Assembly: GCA_020205615.1 (NCBI GenBank)
Contig: CM035165.1
Span: 91,078,005 to 91,142,004, forward strand
Reading direction: 5' to 3'
Source of the DNA: Panax quinquefolius
Taxonomy: Eukaryota > Streptophyta > Magnoliopsida > Apiales > Araliaceae
Length of the DNA stretch: 64,000 bases
Shown: positions 45,054 to 55,300 of the stretch, piece by piece
How positions within the stretch are numbered: position 1 is the first letter of the stretch
Layout of the letters: each line of letters opens with the position of its first letter
Made by a program: the position numbers and the translations under genes
The notes under the pieces: generated by a model
Databases searched by the model: none
What the model saw: only the letters and a program-made list of their open reading frames with translations
What the model was told of the DNA's origin: nothing

Positions 45054-46247
45054 AGCATTCACTCTGATGATAAAGAAGAGATTCAAGATGACCCAACTAC
45101 ATCCCCAAATGCAACTGCCCCAACAAGCCCAGATAATGGGTCAAATGATGCTGATTCTAATGAAAAAGAACAAGCCCCTTCCAATCCTGAAAGCTCTCAA
45201 AATGGCTCAAAGGGTGATGAGTTTACAGAAGAAGGGACTGCCCCTGCCAGTGCTGAACCCCAAGGAAGTTTGTCTATTGAACCAGAGGAGTCAGAGTCTG
45301 AAGAGGAAGAAGAGTCTGACTCTCCCATAGCTAAACTTCCAAGGAGAAGGAAGAGCTACAGACTACTTGCTCAATTTGCTTCAAAGAAGAAAAGTGATCA
45401 CTCCAACGTTGTCATTGAACTGAGTGATGATGAGGCTGTGTCACAGGAAGAAAGTGCTGAGGATAGGACCAACAATAAAGAAGATGAATCAGAGGAAAAT
45501 CTTGCTGAAGAAGGTTCTGGGAATGAAATGCAACAAGAAGGATTCACTGCTAGAAATGATCAAGATGGTTCAGGCACCGAGAGAGAAGAAATGGAGAATG
45601 ATTCCAATTCTGAAAATCAGGAATCAGAGAAACCAGAATCTTATCCTGTACTCTCACCAGCAAGATTCAATAGAAGAATAGTGGTGGAAGTCTCAAATGA
45701 ACTACCAGAAGCTCCACCAGAAAGATAGGTGAACTATGGAGATGAGCAGCTCAAGGTAGTAAGAATGACTACCTTTGACATAGCTAAAAACTGGAACAAC
45801 GTGGAGCTAGACTGCTCGACCATTCATTATAATCCTGACGACTTGTTAATGAGATGGTTCTTCCAATGGATGCCATGGCTAAAGACCCATACTGAAGGAG
45901 ATGGAAGCTATCTCAGCTGGTGCTACTCTCACTTTCCAAGCATGGAGCTGGTGGCTCAGAACTTTTCAAGGGTGAAGAAGTTTGCAACCAAACTGATCAA
46001 AGACCAGCCCCACTTTAAAGTCTATCGACAGTCTGGCAATCACTATATCCCTTACGATCGTAGAGTGGACTCTCAAGGAAGCAGAAACATGATCAAGGAG
46101 ATGATCGCAGAGTCTATTCAATCTCTATTGATGGTATTCAAATTCAAAAATCGAAGCTTCATGCGGTCCAAACCTCATTATCGACATTCCTCATCCTCGA
46201 CCAAAGAATTGGTACTCAACGATTATTCAAATTCTCCAAGCCTTTGA
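45054..46247 (+). pseudogene. Acidic Ser/Glu-rich protein of element H with one internal stop
   Basis: One reading frame is open from 45054 to 46247 except for a TAG at 45726-45728. The first 224 codons are low complexity and strongly acidic (EPEESESEEEEESDSP, ELSDDEAVSQEES) with a basic patch PRRRKSYRLLAQF. The next 172 codons look folded, with Trp- and Phe-rich segments such as MRWFFQWMPWLK and YLSWCYSHFPSMELV. Sireviruses can carry an env-like gene between pol and the 3' LTR, often ending in a coiled coil; its position fits, but I do not recognise the domain. The TAG may be a decay mutation. The start codon is unknown. Confidence 0.5.
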
Positions 46248-46850
46248 AAATCTATCCAAGAATAAAAATCGTAGAGTTCAATCTGATTCTCAACCCGAAG
46301 CTGCACAACCAGATGCTCAAAATTTTGTGGAGCAGGAACTAATGAATAATTCAAATGTGCTGATTGAGAAGATATCTCAGATTAATGAAAAGTCAAAAAT
46401 GGTGTTGACAGCAGAATGAGATAATTCATTTTCGAACAGACTTCAAACTGCAATGGCTGATGTATCTCTCAAAATCAAAGAGAGATAACATCTATCTGAA
46501 TGGCATACAAGATCAAATGGCAGAAGCTCTACGAGCACAGAAGGCTAATGAAGAGCAGATCCACGCCCTCTCTGACAAGATTGACGACATAAAGCGAGTT
46601 TTCTCGGTCTGACTTAAGCTTGAGCAGCAGAGAACTCAAGTTTGAAGTTGCTGACTCCTCTATACGATGGGGCGACTTATGTCCAACATGGAGCGACTCT
46701 CCCAAATGATTAATGAAAAAAGGGGAGAAAAAGAGGCATAGAAAGAGGAAGAGCAAGAGGCACTCAAAGAAGAGCAAGAAGAGCAGAAGGATAGTAGAGA
46801 AGAAGTCAAAGAAGCAGACAACAAAAGAAGAGGCAGAGTCATCATCTGAG
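46248..46850 (+). pseudogene. Coiled-coil-like C-terminus remnant of element H
   Basis: Pieces such as NNSNVLIEKISQINEKSKM, LQTAMADVSLKIKE and KANEEQIHALSDKIDDIK, in shifting frames, have heptad-like spacing of hydrophobic residues. A Glu/Lys/Gln-rich tail follows up to about 46845. They probably continue the frame that ends at 46247. Long antisense frames over this stretch are mirror images and are not genes. Confidence 0.45.
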
Positions 46851-46961
46851 GGGAGCCAAAAGATGATGATCACATGATCGCAGAGTCTGTGGGGGAGCAT
46901 GTTAAGAAAGATGCTAAAGGGGAGCTAAGCAAAGACAGAAGGTCATCATCTAAGGGGGAGC
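46848..46961 (+). other. Series of polypurine-like tracts upstream of the 3' LTR (element H)
   Basis: GAGGGGAGC (46848-46856), TGGGGGAGC (46890-46898), AAAGGGGAGC (46916-46925) and AAGGGGGAG (46952-46960) occur in about 110 bp, two of them preceded by CATCATCT. Multiple polypurine tracts have been described as a Sirevirus trait. The tract adjacent to the LTR is at 47212-47222. Confidence 0.6.
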
Positions 46962-47211
46962 AAGAACAAGTAGAATAAACAAATGAATAGCTAATCAACA
47001 GACATCCTAGAAACATACATGGAGCCAAAGAGGTACATCTCTAACTAGTTAGGTATGTTCTGGATCCAGGATGTAAAATGTCTTAATGTATAAATTGTCA
47101 TATCATTATAAATGACATTCATGATTATTTGTTTTAGAAATACAGCTGCTCACTGTATATAAGATTCATTCATAACATGCATATGCACTTACTGTTTTTG
47201 TCATAATCAAA

Positions 47212-47222
47212 TAGGGGGAGAT
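47212..47222 (+). other. Polypurine tract at the 3' LTR of element H
   Basis: TAGGGGGAGAT directly precedes the LTR start TGTCAAGAATAAGC. About 250 bp of AT-rich DNA without coding signal separates it from the upstream purine tracts. Confidence 0.8.
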
Positions 47223-50200
47223 TGTCAAGAATAAGCATGTGATTGTTATTCCTATCTATATATGATTTGATTATGATATATATATATATATATATATATG
47301 AATGAATATGCAAGTATGCTTGCAATAAGAAAATTTGTAAAGTCCTTTGATAGATAATAGAAATATGTGTACAAGGACTTAGAATGAATTGATTAAGTAT
47401 GTTAGGTTGATCCTACATAAGCAAAACAGCTTTGTAAAGTCCTTCAAAAGAAATGATGTACAATGACTATAAACATAGAAAGATCAAGCATGTTAGGTTG
47501 ATCTTATGATGTAATAGATAGGCATCGATCGTCGAAAGCTTTGCACGTAAATCGTGATATCGTAAGAGAGTCGAGGAGAACTCGAGAGGCATCGAGGCGG
47601 AATCGTAGTCTGCAAGATAGTAGATCTCGGAGTTAAGTAGATCGTCAGAGAGAGAGCGAGGAAGGATCGTAGTGTGTCGAGTAGAACTTCCTCAGGATCG
47701 AAGTCTGCTGAAGAAGTCATGTTCAGAATCGTAGAGACTGACACGCCACGAGTAAATAGAACCTCTGCCGAAGCTAAGTCGAAATGTAGACTACACTCGA
47801 GTCGTGTAGAGTTCATCGATCCGAAGCCAAGTCAAGGATCGTAGATCACACTCTTAGTTCGTAGAGTCTATTGATTACATGCAGAGATCGTAGTCGAGCG
47901 AGATCAGATAAAGACAACAAGCATAAGGCATAAATCACAGTGTCAAGATCTAATCTAGGAGTCGTAGTGTCTGCACAGCCGAAGCTGAATCGTAGAGTGT
48001 AAAACTACGATCTCAACAGATGTGCTCACAATGCATATGCAGAATCGTAGAGCAAATACGATTCTCAACTAATGAGCACTCCCAGAATATCCAAAAGAAC
48101 AAAGCCTCTAGTTGGCACTGCAAAGACACATCCCACCTGAAGGGAATCAGATAGCACTCAACGAATGGCATGCAAGCCAACAGAAGATCTAAGCACCAAC
48201 CTAATCAGCATCAAAATTGAGTTGAGAAGTCATTCCAGATGAAGTCTTCCACAAGATGATCATAAGAAGACTTGATGGTGACTAGAGGAAAGTCTGCAAG
48301 TCTGATAATTTAGTCAAGAGAACAGAAGTCAACGATCTTGAAAGCAGTCAAGATCGTAGTGTTTGCCAAACAAAGAAAGAACTGATGGAATGTGCACATA
48401 GATACTGGTCAGCCTCTGAAGAACAAGGCTAAAGTGATTAAGCGTAGGGTCAGTCCATTGATGATAAGTGAACGAGAGATCACCAGGAGAAAGCGAGCTG
48501 GACGCGCCACAAATCTGAAGTGTCTTGCTATTCAGAAGGGGCCAGATCAAAGATGTCTAGCCATCAGTATCTGAGAACAGTCGAAGCAAACAAAAGTGTT
48601 GAAGTACTGCACAAGAGAAGGAAGAGGTGTTCTACACTTAAGATCCAATCAACATTCTTCAAGATCGTAGTTTTTCTCTACCGGTCAGCATGACAACTCG
48701 ACAAGACACTACGATCGAGGTCCTCGAAGACATACATCCGAGATCGTAGAGTTCGAACACGAAGATTGAAGCATTGGCAGCGGTTCAATCTGAAGGGTTA
48801 TATTCGGACAAAAGCTTATTGAGAGCATCGATATAAAAGGACAACCTCTGATCGAGAAATCAGAAGGAGGAAATAAAGTCTTCGACCTGCCCAAGGCATT
48901 AAAGTGACATCTCTGATGGGTAGGTGAAATAGTAGACTGCAATGTCAGAAAACGTATGACTTGTCACATCAGCAGTCTACCTCTGTCAACTCGAGATCTG
49001 TGAAGACATTTGAATAGCTTTCAACGGCTACTTTCCAACGGAAGGATTGGGAAGGAATATAAATCTGCTAGAGCTTCAAAGATCGAAGGTTCTTTGGAGT
49101 TGCTGAGGAGTTTAGAGTAATTGGTGGGTATTTCTAAACCATGTAAGATAGTGAGTCTGAAGGCTCACTCTACGATCCACCAAGAACACTTAAAGTCATA
49201 AAAAGAAAGAAGTAGAAGTGAGAGTTCTACAATGTAGAAGTGAGAGTTCTACTACATGAAGAGTGCTCTGAACTGCCGAGAGAAAGAAGAGCGTCATGTC
49301 ATCTTGGTGTCCATCATGGGAAGAATCTAAGTACCATAGAGAAGAGCTCACAGTCATCTTAGGAAGTCCATCATGAGAAGACATCAAGTATTAAGAAGGG
49401 AGATCACAAACGTCATCATGGTGGCAAACATGAGAAAGTTTCTAAGTACCTAGCGTAAGAGATTACGGTCATCTTAGAAACCCATCGTATGCGACCATCA
49501 TGTATCAAGAGAATGATCTTGAAGGCGGTCATGAGGGTCATCCAAAAGTGGTTGAGTAATGAAGAAAAGTTGAGCATCATGCAACACTCAAGCGCACTTC
49601 AAGGATGATCACGCCAAGTCGCTAAATCTGAGAAGATGTTGAGAGCATGAAGACATCTTAGCGACTCAAAGACCAACTCTAACAAACAAATAAACAACTC
49701 AACTCGAAGCGGGGCTGAGGGTCCTTGTCAGGAGGGACTAAATGAAGTTCAAGCCTCTTTGGGCTTGAAGAGTTCTAGGGAACTAGAGGAGTTCAAGGCT
49801 CTTGGCCTTGAAGAGTTCTTAGTGAGCTGAAGTCCCAATCTTCTTTGGCCTTGAAGGAATCTTAGTGATTCGAGGGTCTTTGCCCTTCCTTGGTGGAAAT
49901 CCTGCTAGTTGAAAGTAGAAGAGTGGATTAGGAGCTTGAGTCTACGAACCACTTAAAACCCTTGTGTCTTTTACATTATGTCATTTTTACATTATGTCTA
50001 TTAAAGCGCTATAAGCGCTATGTATGTTTTAACTACTTACTGTTGAACTAACTCTCTACGAACAATGTATGTATGATTATGAATATATCAATGAAGGGAT
50101 CTTTTACTTATTCATTTGTGCTTGAAAAGATTCATATGTTTGTCATATGCTAATTTAATAGCAATACAAAATAAAAGAGAAAAGTTGAAATTAAAAAGGA

Positions 50201-50251
50201 TCTATTCAACCCCCCCCTTACAGATCTATTGTGCCTCATCGGGAACTAACA
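47223..50251 (+). mobile_element. 3' LTR of element H, 3,029 bp
   Basis: It starts TGTCAAGAATAAGC and ends GGGAACTAACA, followed by the ATGAG duplication. It parallels the 5' LTR throughout. The first 320 bp are almost identical, but 47525-47840 differs heavily from 38224-38575. The tandem hairpin copies are near 49209-49256 and the poly-C run near 50210. Confidence 0.9.
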
Positions 50252-50784
50252 ATGAGTTTTAACGATCTTCCAGTTTCCTTCTGAGGTTATGCCCTAGAAT
50301 CGGCTACATACCCACTTAAAAAGGTACCTACCAAATCCATCCCAAAGATTCCATATGAGATATAGACAGGGAGGAAACCAAATTTTAAGCATGTTAAGAC
50401 TTGGGGTTATCCAACTTATGTCAAAAAGTTTGAGAATGATAAGTTGTAGACTAGATCTGATAAGTGTAGATTTATGGGATATCCTAAAGAAACATCAGGG
50501 TATTATTTCTATCATCCTACTGATCAAAAAGTGTTTGTTGTGAAACATGTTGCCTTCTTAGAAAAGGAGGTTATCCTTGAAAGGGTCAGTAGGATTAAGA
50601 TATATCTTGAAGAAGTTCAAGAACAACAAAATACTACGGATCATAGTCAGGTACCTGACCAAGTGGAAGAACCTCTTCGCCACACCTATTCAGTAAAATA
50701 TAAGAAATCCGAAGATACCACGAGAGGTATGGATTCATCATAGAGGATGACAATGAGGTACGCATCATTAATGATGATGATCCA
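50252..50784 (+). pseudogene. Copia B integrase C-terminal part
   Basis: After the ATGAG duplication the frame continues with FNDLPVSF, ATYPLKKVPTKSIPKIPYE and KHVKTWGYPTYVKKFE, then the 90-codon frame from 50474 with MGYPKETSGYYFYHPTDQKV. This is the C-terminal integrase region of plant copia elements, up to the linker before RT. At least two stops are present. Confidence 0.88.
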
Positions 50785-51630
50785 TTGAATTACGAACAGG
50801 CTATGAGTAGTAAAAACTTAGAAAAATGGCTAGAAACTATGAAATCCGATATGGACTCCATGTATGAGAACCAAGTATGGATTTTGGTTTCATCACCTGA
50901 AGGCATTAAGCCTATTGGGTGTAAATGGGTCTTTAAAGGAAAGACTAGAGCGGACGTCAAGGTAGAGACCTATAACGCCCGACTAGTTGCAAAAATTTTC
51001 AAACAAAGACAAGGATTTGACTATGATGAAACATTCTCACCAATAGTTATGCTCAAGTCCATTCGGATTTTTCTTGTGATTGCATCTTATCATGACTACG
51101 AAATCTGGCATATGAACGTGAAAACGGCATTCCTCAATGGAAAACATAAGGAGGATGTGTATATGACACAACCAGATGGTTTTATTTTTACAGTTGGAAC
51201 AAATCAAGTCTGTAAGTTGCAACGATCCATTTATGGATTGAAGCAAGCTTCTCGTAGGTGGAACATCCGTTTTGATGAGACAATCAAAGAGTTTGATTTT
51301 ATAAAAAACGAGGATGAACCATGTGTGTACAAGAAGGTTAGTGGGAACACTGTTTCATTTTTTGTGGTATATGTTTATGATATATTACTGATAGAGAATG
51401 ATAGTCTTATGCTACAATTGAACAAAATTTGGTTATCTAAACACTTCATAAAGGATTTGGGTGAGGCATCCTATATTTTGGGAATAAAGATCTATAGAGA
51501 TAGATCTAAAAGGATGCTCGGCTTATCCCAAGGAACGTACATTGACTTGATGCTAAAGAAGTTTAGCATAGAAGATTCCAAGAGAGGTCTCATGCCGATA
51601 AGCCATGGAATGTATCTCTCCCAAAAATAG
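50785..51630 (+). pseudogene. Copia B reverse transcriptase, 281-codon open frame with lost catalytic Asp
   Basis: The whole copia RT domain is readable without interruption. It begins NYEQAMSSKNLEKWLETMKS and contains IGCKWVFKGK, ARLVAKIFKQRQGFDYDETF and YGLKQASRRW. In motif A the expected Asp (as in DVKTAFLNG) is Asn111, codon 51115-51117. In the active-site box the expected YVDD reads YVYD, with Tyr198 at 51376-51378. Two of the three metal-binding aspartates are therefore gone, so the protein would be inactive despite its open frame. The given start lies inside the polyprotein. A TAG ends it at 51628-51630. Confidence 0.93.
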
Positions 51631-52260
51631 GCCCCAAAGAGACCTGGGGAGAGAGACCGTATGAGTGAGATTCCTAATGCTTCAGCAATAGGATCTATCA
51701 TAGTATCATGTATGGTATGATATGTACTATACCGGATGTCATTCATGCACTTAGTGTAACAAGCAGATATCAGTCGAATCCTGGAGAAGTGCACTGAAAG
51801 GTAGTGAAAAACATCCTAAAATACTTAAGAAGAACTAAGGATGTGTTTCTTCTCTACGGTGGGTCTACATTGAAACTAGAGGGCTACACAAAATCAAGTT
51901 TTCAAACGGACCAAGATGACAGTAAATTCGTTTCGGGGTATGTGTTTACCTTGAATGGTGGCAGAGTATATAGTTGCAAGTGAAGCTGCAAAAGAGACTA
52001 CTTAGATGAAGAAGTTCATAACTGAACTTGGTGTGGTTCCTAGCATTAGAGGAGCAGTACTCTTATATTGTGAAATCACTGGAGCTGTTACACAGTCTAA
52101 GGAACCCAGATCTTATCAAAAATCCAAAAACGTGTTGCGACGATTTCATTTGATTAGAGAGATCATTGAAAAAGTAGATGTCACCCTGGAGCGTGTGGAC
52201 TCTTAAGACAACATTGCATATCCATTTACTAAAGCTTTAACATAACAGCAATTCAATCGT
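51631..52260 (+). pseudogene. Copia B RNase H
   Basis: The frame is broken in the first 370 bp, where GYTKSSFQTDQDDSK and SGYVFTLNGG blocks are seen. The 66-codon frame from 52006 has MKKFITELGVVPSI, KSKNVLRRFHLIREIIEK and the C-terminal part of the domain; YCEITGA stands where YCDNNGA is usual, so a catalytic Asp is probably Glu. A PFTKAL block near 52222 marks the end of pol. Confidence 0.85.
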
Positions 52261-52305
52261 CACTTAGAGAAGATGGATATGAGATACCATGACTAATGGC
52301 TTTAG

Positions 52306-52317
52306 TGCAAGTGGGAG
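52306..52317 (+). other. Polypurine tract of Copia B
   Basis: TGCAAGTGGGAG is the usual tract before the 3' LTR of this copia group. The next base begins an inserted solo LTR, so tract and LTR are now 5.4 kb apart. GGGGG at 57744-57748 seems to be the other copy of the GGGAG target site, with one change. Confidence 0.75.
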
Positions 52318-55300
52318 TGTAACGCCTCCAAATCTGGGTTACCTTTAACTCGAGTTTGGTGCTCACGATACTAACATATCCATTCATTCCATCAAAATGC
52401 TAACTTAAACATGTCTTAGATTACATAAATATCTTACTTAAATCCCAGGTTCTATAGACCTTTACATATTATAATACCAAATAATACAAGAAAATAATAA
52501 TAAAGTAATTATTACAATAACTCTTTAAGTTTATATAAGCACGGGCGCTTAGTAATAACGTATTCTATAACTTTACCTTTTTCCTTATCCTTTCCTGAGG
52601 TACCGGCATTCTCGATTTTAACTGAAATCATTATATTCAATACAAGGGTGAGCAAAAGTTTGCTCAATAAGGAAATAAACCGTTGAATATAATGGAACAA
52701 GAATATTTATAATAAAGGGAATAATATCATGAGATACTGAGCCCAAACAGTTCTTTATAAACTTTGAGTTTAAAGAATTAAGCTTTAACATTTGTAAGGT
52801 CAAATGACTAGTTAACTCTGTACTAGAATTGTCAGTACTAAAATTGTGATCCATAGATATAAACAGTTGTTAAAACTGAAATATATCCTAGACTTATACT
52901 TTAGGGGATCAGCCTAAGTACCCTATATTGTGCACAACATAACAGTCTAATGACACATTACATGTCTTTCGGAATCATGTTTCCGGTAAAATATGCCCCT
53001 ATAAAAGGATTGTTCGTTCACAACATTATATAAGAGTCCGCACCAGAACAAAATGGTTTGGAAAACATTAAATGAGATTTTCGTGAATGAATAATATCAA
53101 TATATCTCAACAGTTGTCTAGCCGAAATAATGACATTGACATTCTTTCAATATCATCAAAATAACTGAATTTGAAGCATTAAAGTACAAATAAGCTGAAT
53201 AACTTGAAAAGATAGCTTTTGAGTTAAATACTGCAATATAAACTTATTTAAGAGAGAAAGGTTTGATATACTTGTCTCTCGCGTCAATTAAACCTTTTAA
53301 TAAAGAAGTGACTTGCCATAGAATAGATTACATATATACAGTATCAGCTTACTTAGTTATGTTATAACACAAGGTCCATATTTATGGATACACATAGTTT
53401 TAGTATGGTTATTGAAGTCATATCTAATAACTAGCATGTATGTTATTTACTAACATTAGCCAAGTATACTTTCACCTTTTATTTGAAAATATAGCTTAGT
53501 ACATATAGACATAGTTTATCACATCACCTTTTAATAGCTTAGTTATAGTATATACATATATAGCACTTTCTTATAATTAGCTCACATAAGCATATCTCAC
53601 ATTTATAGTTCAATTATATCCACAAACATACTTCATTCCACCTAAACATGCCATGGTATATTTCTTAGAGCATAACACTCTTTTATTAACTTATTTAGTC
53701 ATGTTAGGGCATTTGCAATCATTAAACTTTACTTTTAAAAATATATTTCAAAAACTCAAAATTATGATTTTTGAGGCACCTTTTAAGGATTTTTAGAAAT
53801 TTCTATGATAGCTTTTTGAACCTACCATTTGTGCACTCTTATATAATACATAACAAAGTATTTTATCATTGGTTTAGGTCATAGAAACTAACAAGTTAAG
53901 AAATTCAAAATCAAGCGTCAAATGGCATGTTCTTAACAGTTCCTTAAGGAAACAACACTGTTAATGAATTTCAAGGCTACTTTGATGATTTTTAGAAAAT
54001 TTTGTATTAAGATTTTGGACTTGAACTCCAGACATACTTCTATCCTATATACCAAAGTATTTTTTTGTTTGTTTAGGTTCCCAAGTAAGCCTCTTATGCT
54101 TCTTGAAACTACTGCCCAAACTAGGCCATTATTCACAGTTTTGTGCTTACTAATTTTGGTCAATTCTTGCCAATTTTATTTCTGGCCACTTTGGTTCATT
54201 CCAACACTTGAATAATATCTATTTAGAACTAGTTCTAGCATTTCTTTAGGTTTTCTATACATAGATTGAGTTTTGACCCTCTAAACCTAAATTTTTCAAG
54301 CTTTTATATACCAACTTCTCAAGTTCTTGTATATATTAGTATTCCCAAATTTGAAATAGCCTAACCTAACTCTATTTTACTTGTCTAAGGTGTTGAAATT
54401 GAGTTTTAAGTCAATTGGCAAAATCTCAAATTGTATACTACGAAAATTTTCCAAAACTGCAGTTAAAATGATTTTTTAGCCTAGTTTGGTGATTTATTTG
54501 AATTTTTGGGTTAAGATCTTGGCTCAACCATTTGGCCCTGCTTTTAGAACATAAATCAAGGTATTTTAATCAAAGTTTAGGCTTCTTGTTCATTCCCATT
54601 AATCTTCCCAAAAACAGAGCTCAAATTGGGCAGTTTTCTTACTTTTTTTACAAAATTGTTTTTGAACTTTTTCCAAAATTTTCTAATTTTAGCCAATAGG
54701 ATAGTCTAGTCATGTATATTTAATTTACTTAAGGATACTTTTAGCATCACCACACTTGATTTAATCATCTAGCCAATTTTGACCTATCAAAGCTCACTTT
54801 AGGTTTGAAAAATTGTTCCTAACTTGGTTTTCTTGCTAACTTTGGTCTTGGCACTGATTGAAAACCATTATAAGAATACATTAACAACTTTATATGATTT
54901 AATTACAGTCCCTTAATTTCAGGTGCTAACATTCACCTAAAACAGTCCACTATTTGGCTTAAAATGTGATTTTTAACAAGTCCAATGCTCAAAATAGTTT
55001 GGACTTGGTTTCTTTAGCTTGTGTAGCTTACTTAGGTCATATTTTAGCTATTGGAACTTATCTATATGGTCCAGGTTTGGTGGTTCTTTATTTTGGTGTT
55101 CATTGCTATTTAAAGCTTACTTTTATTGGTTTTTAAGCATGAATTTGCACAACACACCTTATAGACCTTAACTAACTTAAGGAAAAACTTTTAAATGATA
55201 TATGTAAACAATGTAAGTACACTTTACTGATTTATAACATGAGTAGCTAAAATAGACCATAACAGTTCCTTTTTCTAGGATTTAAGCACTGTTTTGGCAT

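Larger units (their letters stand above)
37906..50251 (+). mobile_element. 12.3 kb non-autonomous Sirevirus-like LTR retrotransposon (element H)
   Basis: Two LTRs of about 3.0 kb flank 6.3 kb of internal DNA. The element has TGTCA...TAACA ends and a perfect target duplication ATGAG at 37901-37905 and 50252-50256. Copia B integrase continues across it. The LTR end, with a poly-C run and GAACTAACA directly before TTGTTATCAGAGCAGG, is what I know from SIRE/Maximus Sireviruses. No gag, protease, integrase or RT motif is visible in any internal frame. What remains is an acidic open frame with a coiled-coil-like tail, and several polypurine-like tracts. It probably depends on proteins from an autonomous relative. 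Confidence 0.85.

Noticed and set aside
46529..46900. 123-codon minus-strand frame with Leu/Phe/Ser runs that looks like a membrane protein
   Set aside because: It mirrors the Glu/Lys/Gln-rich coiled-coil region on the plus strand; the hydrophobicity is a by-product of GAA/GAG repeats.
40966..47200. A novel non-transposon gene cluster or defence system in the long region without pol
   Set aside because: LTRs, primer site, polypurine tract and target duplication enclose it as the interior of a retrotransposon, and the frames show no enzymatic motifs.
53964..54215. 83-codon frame with hydrophobic C-terminus in the 5.4 kb solo LTR
   Set aside because: Isolated, no similarity to anything I recognise, in T-rich LTR sequence with frames of similar length expected by chance.
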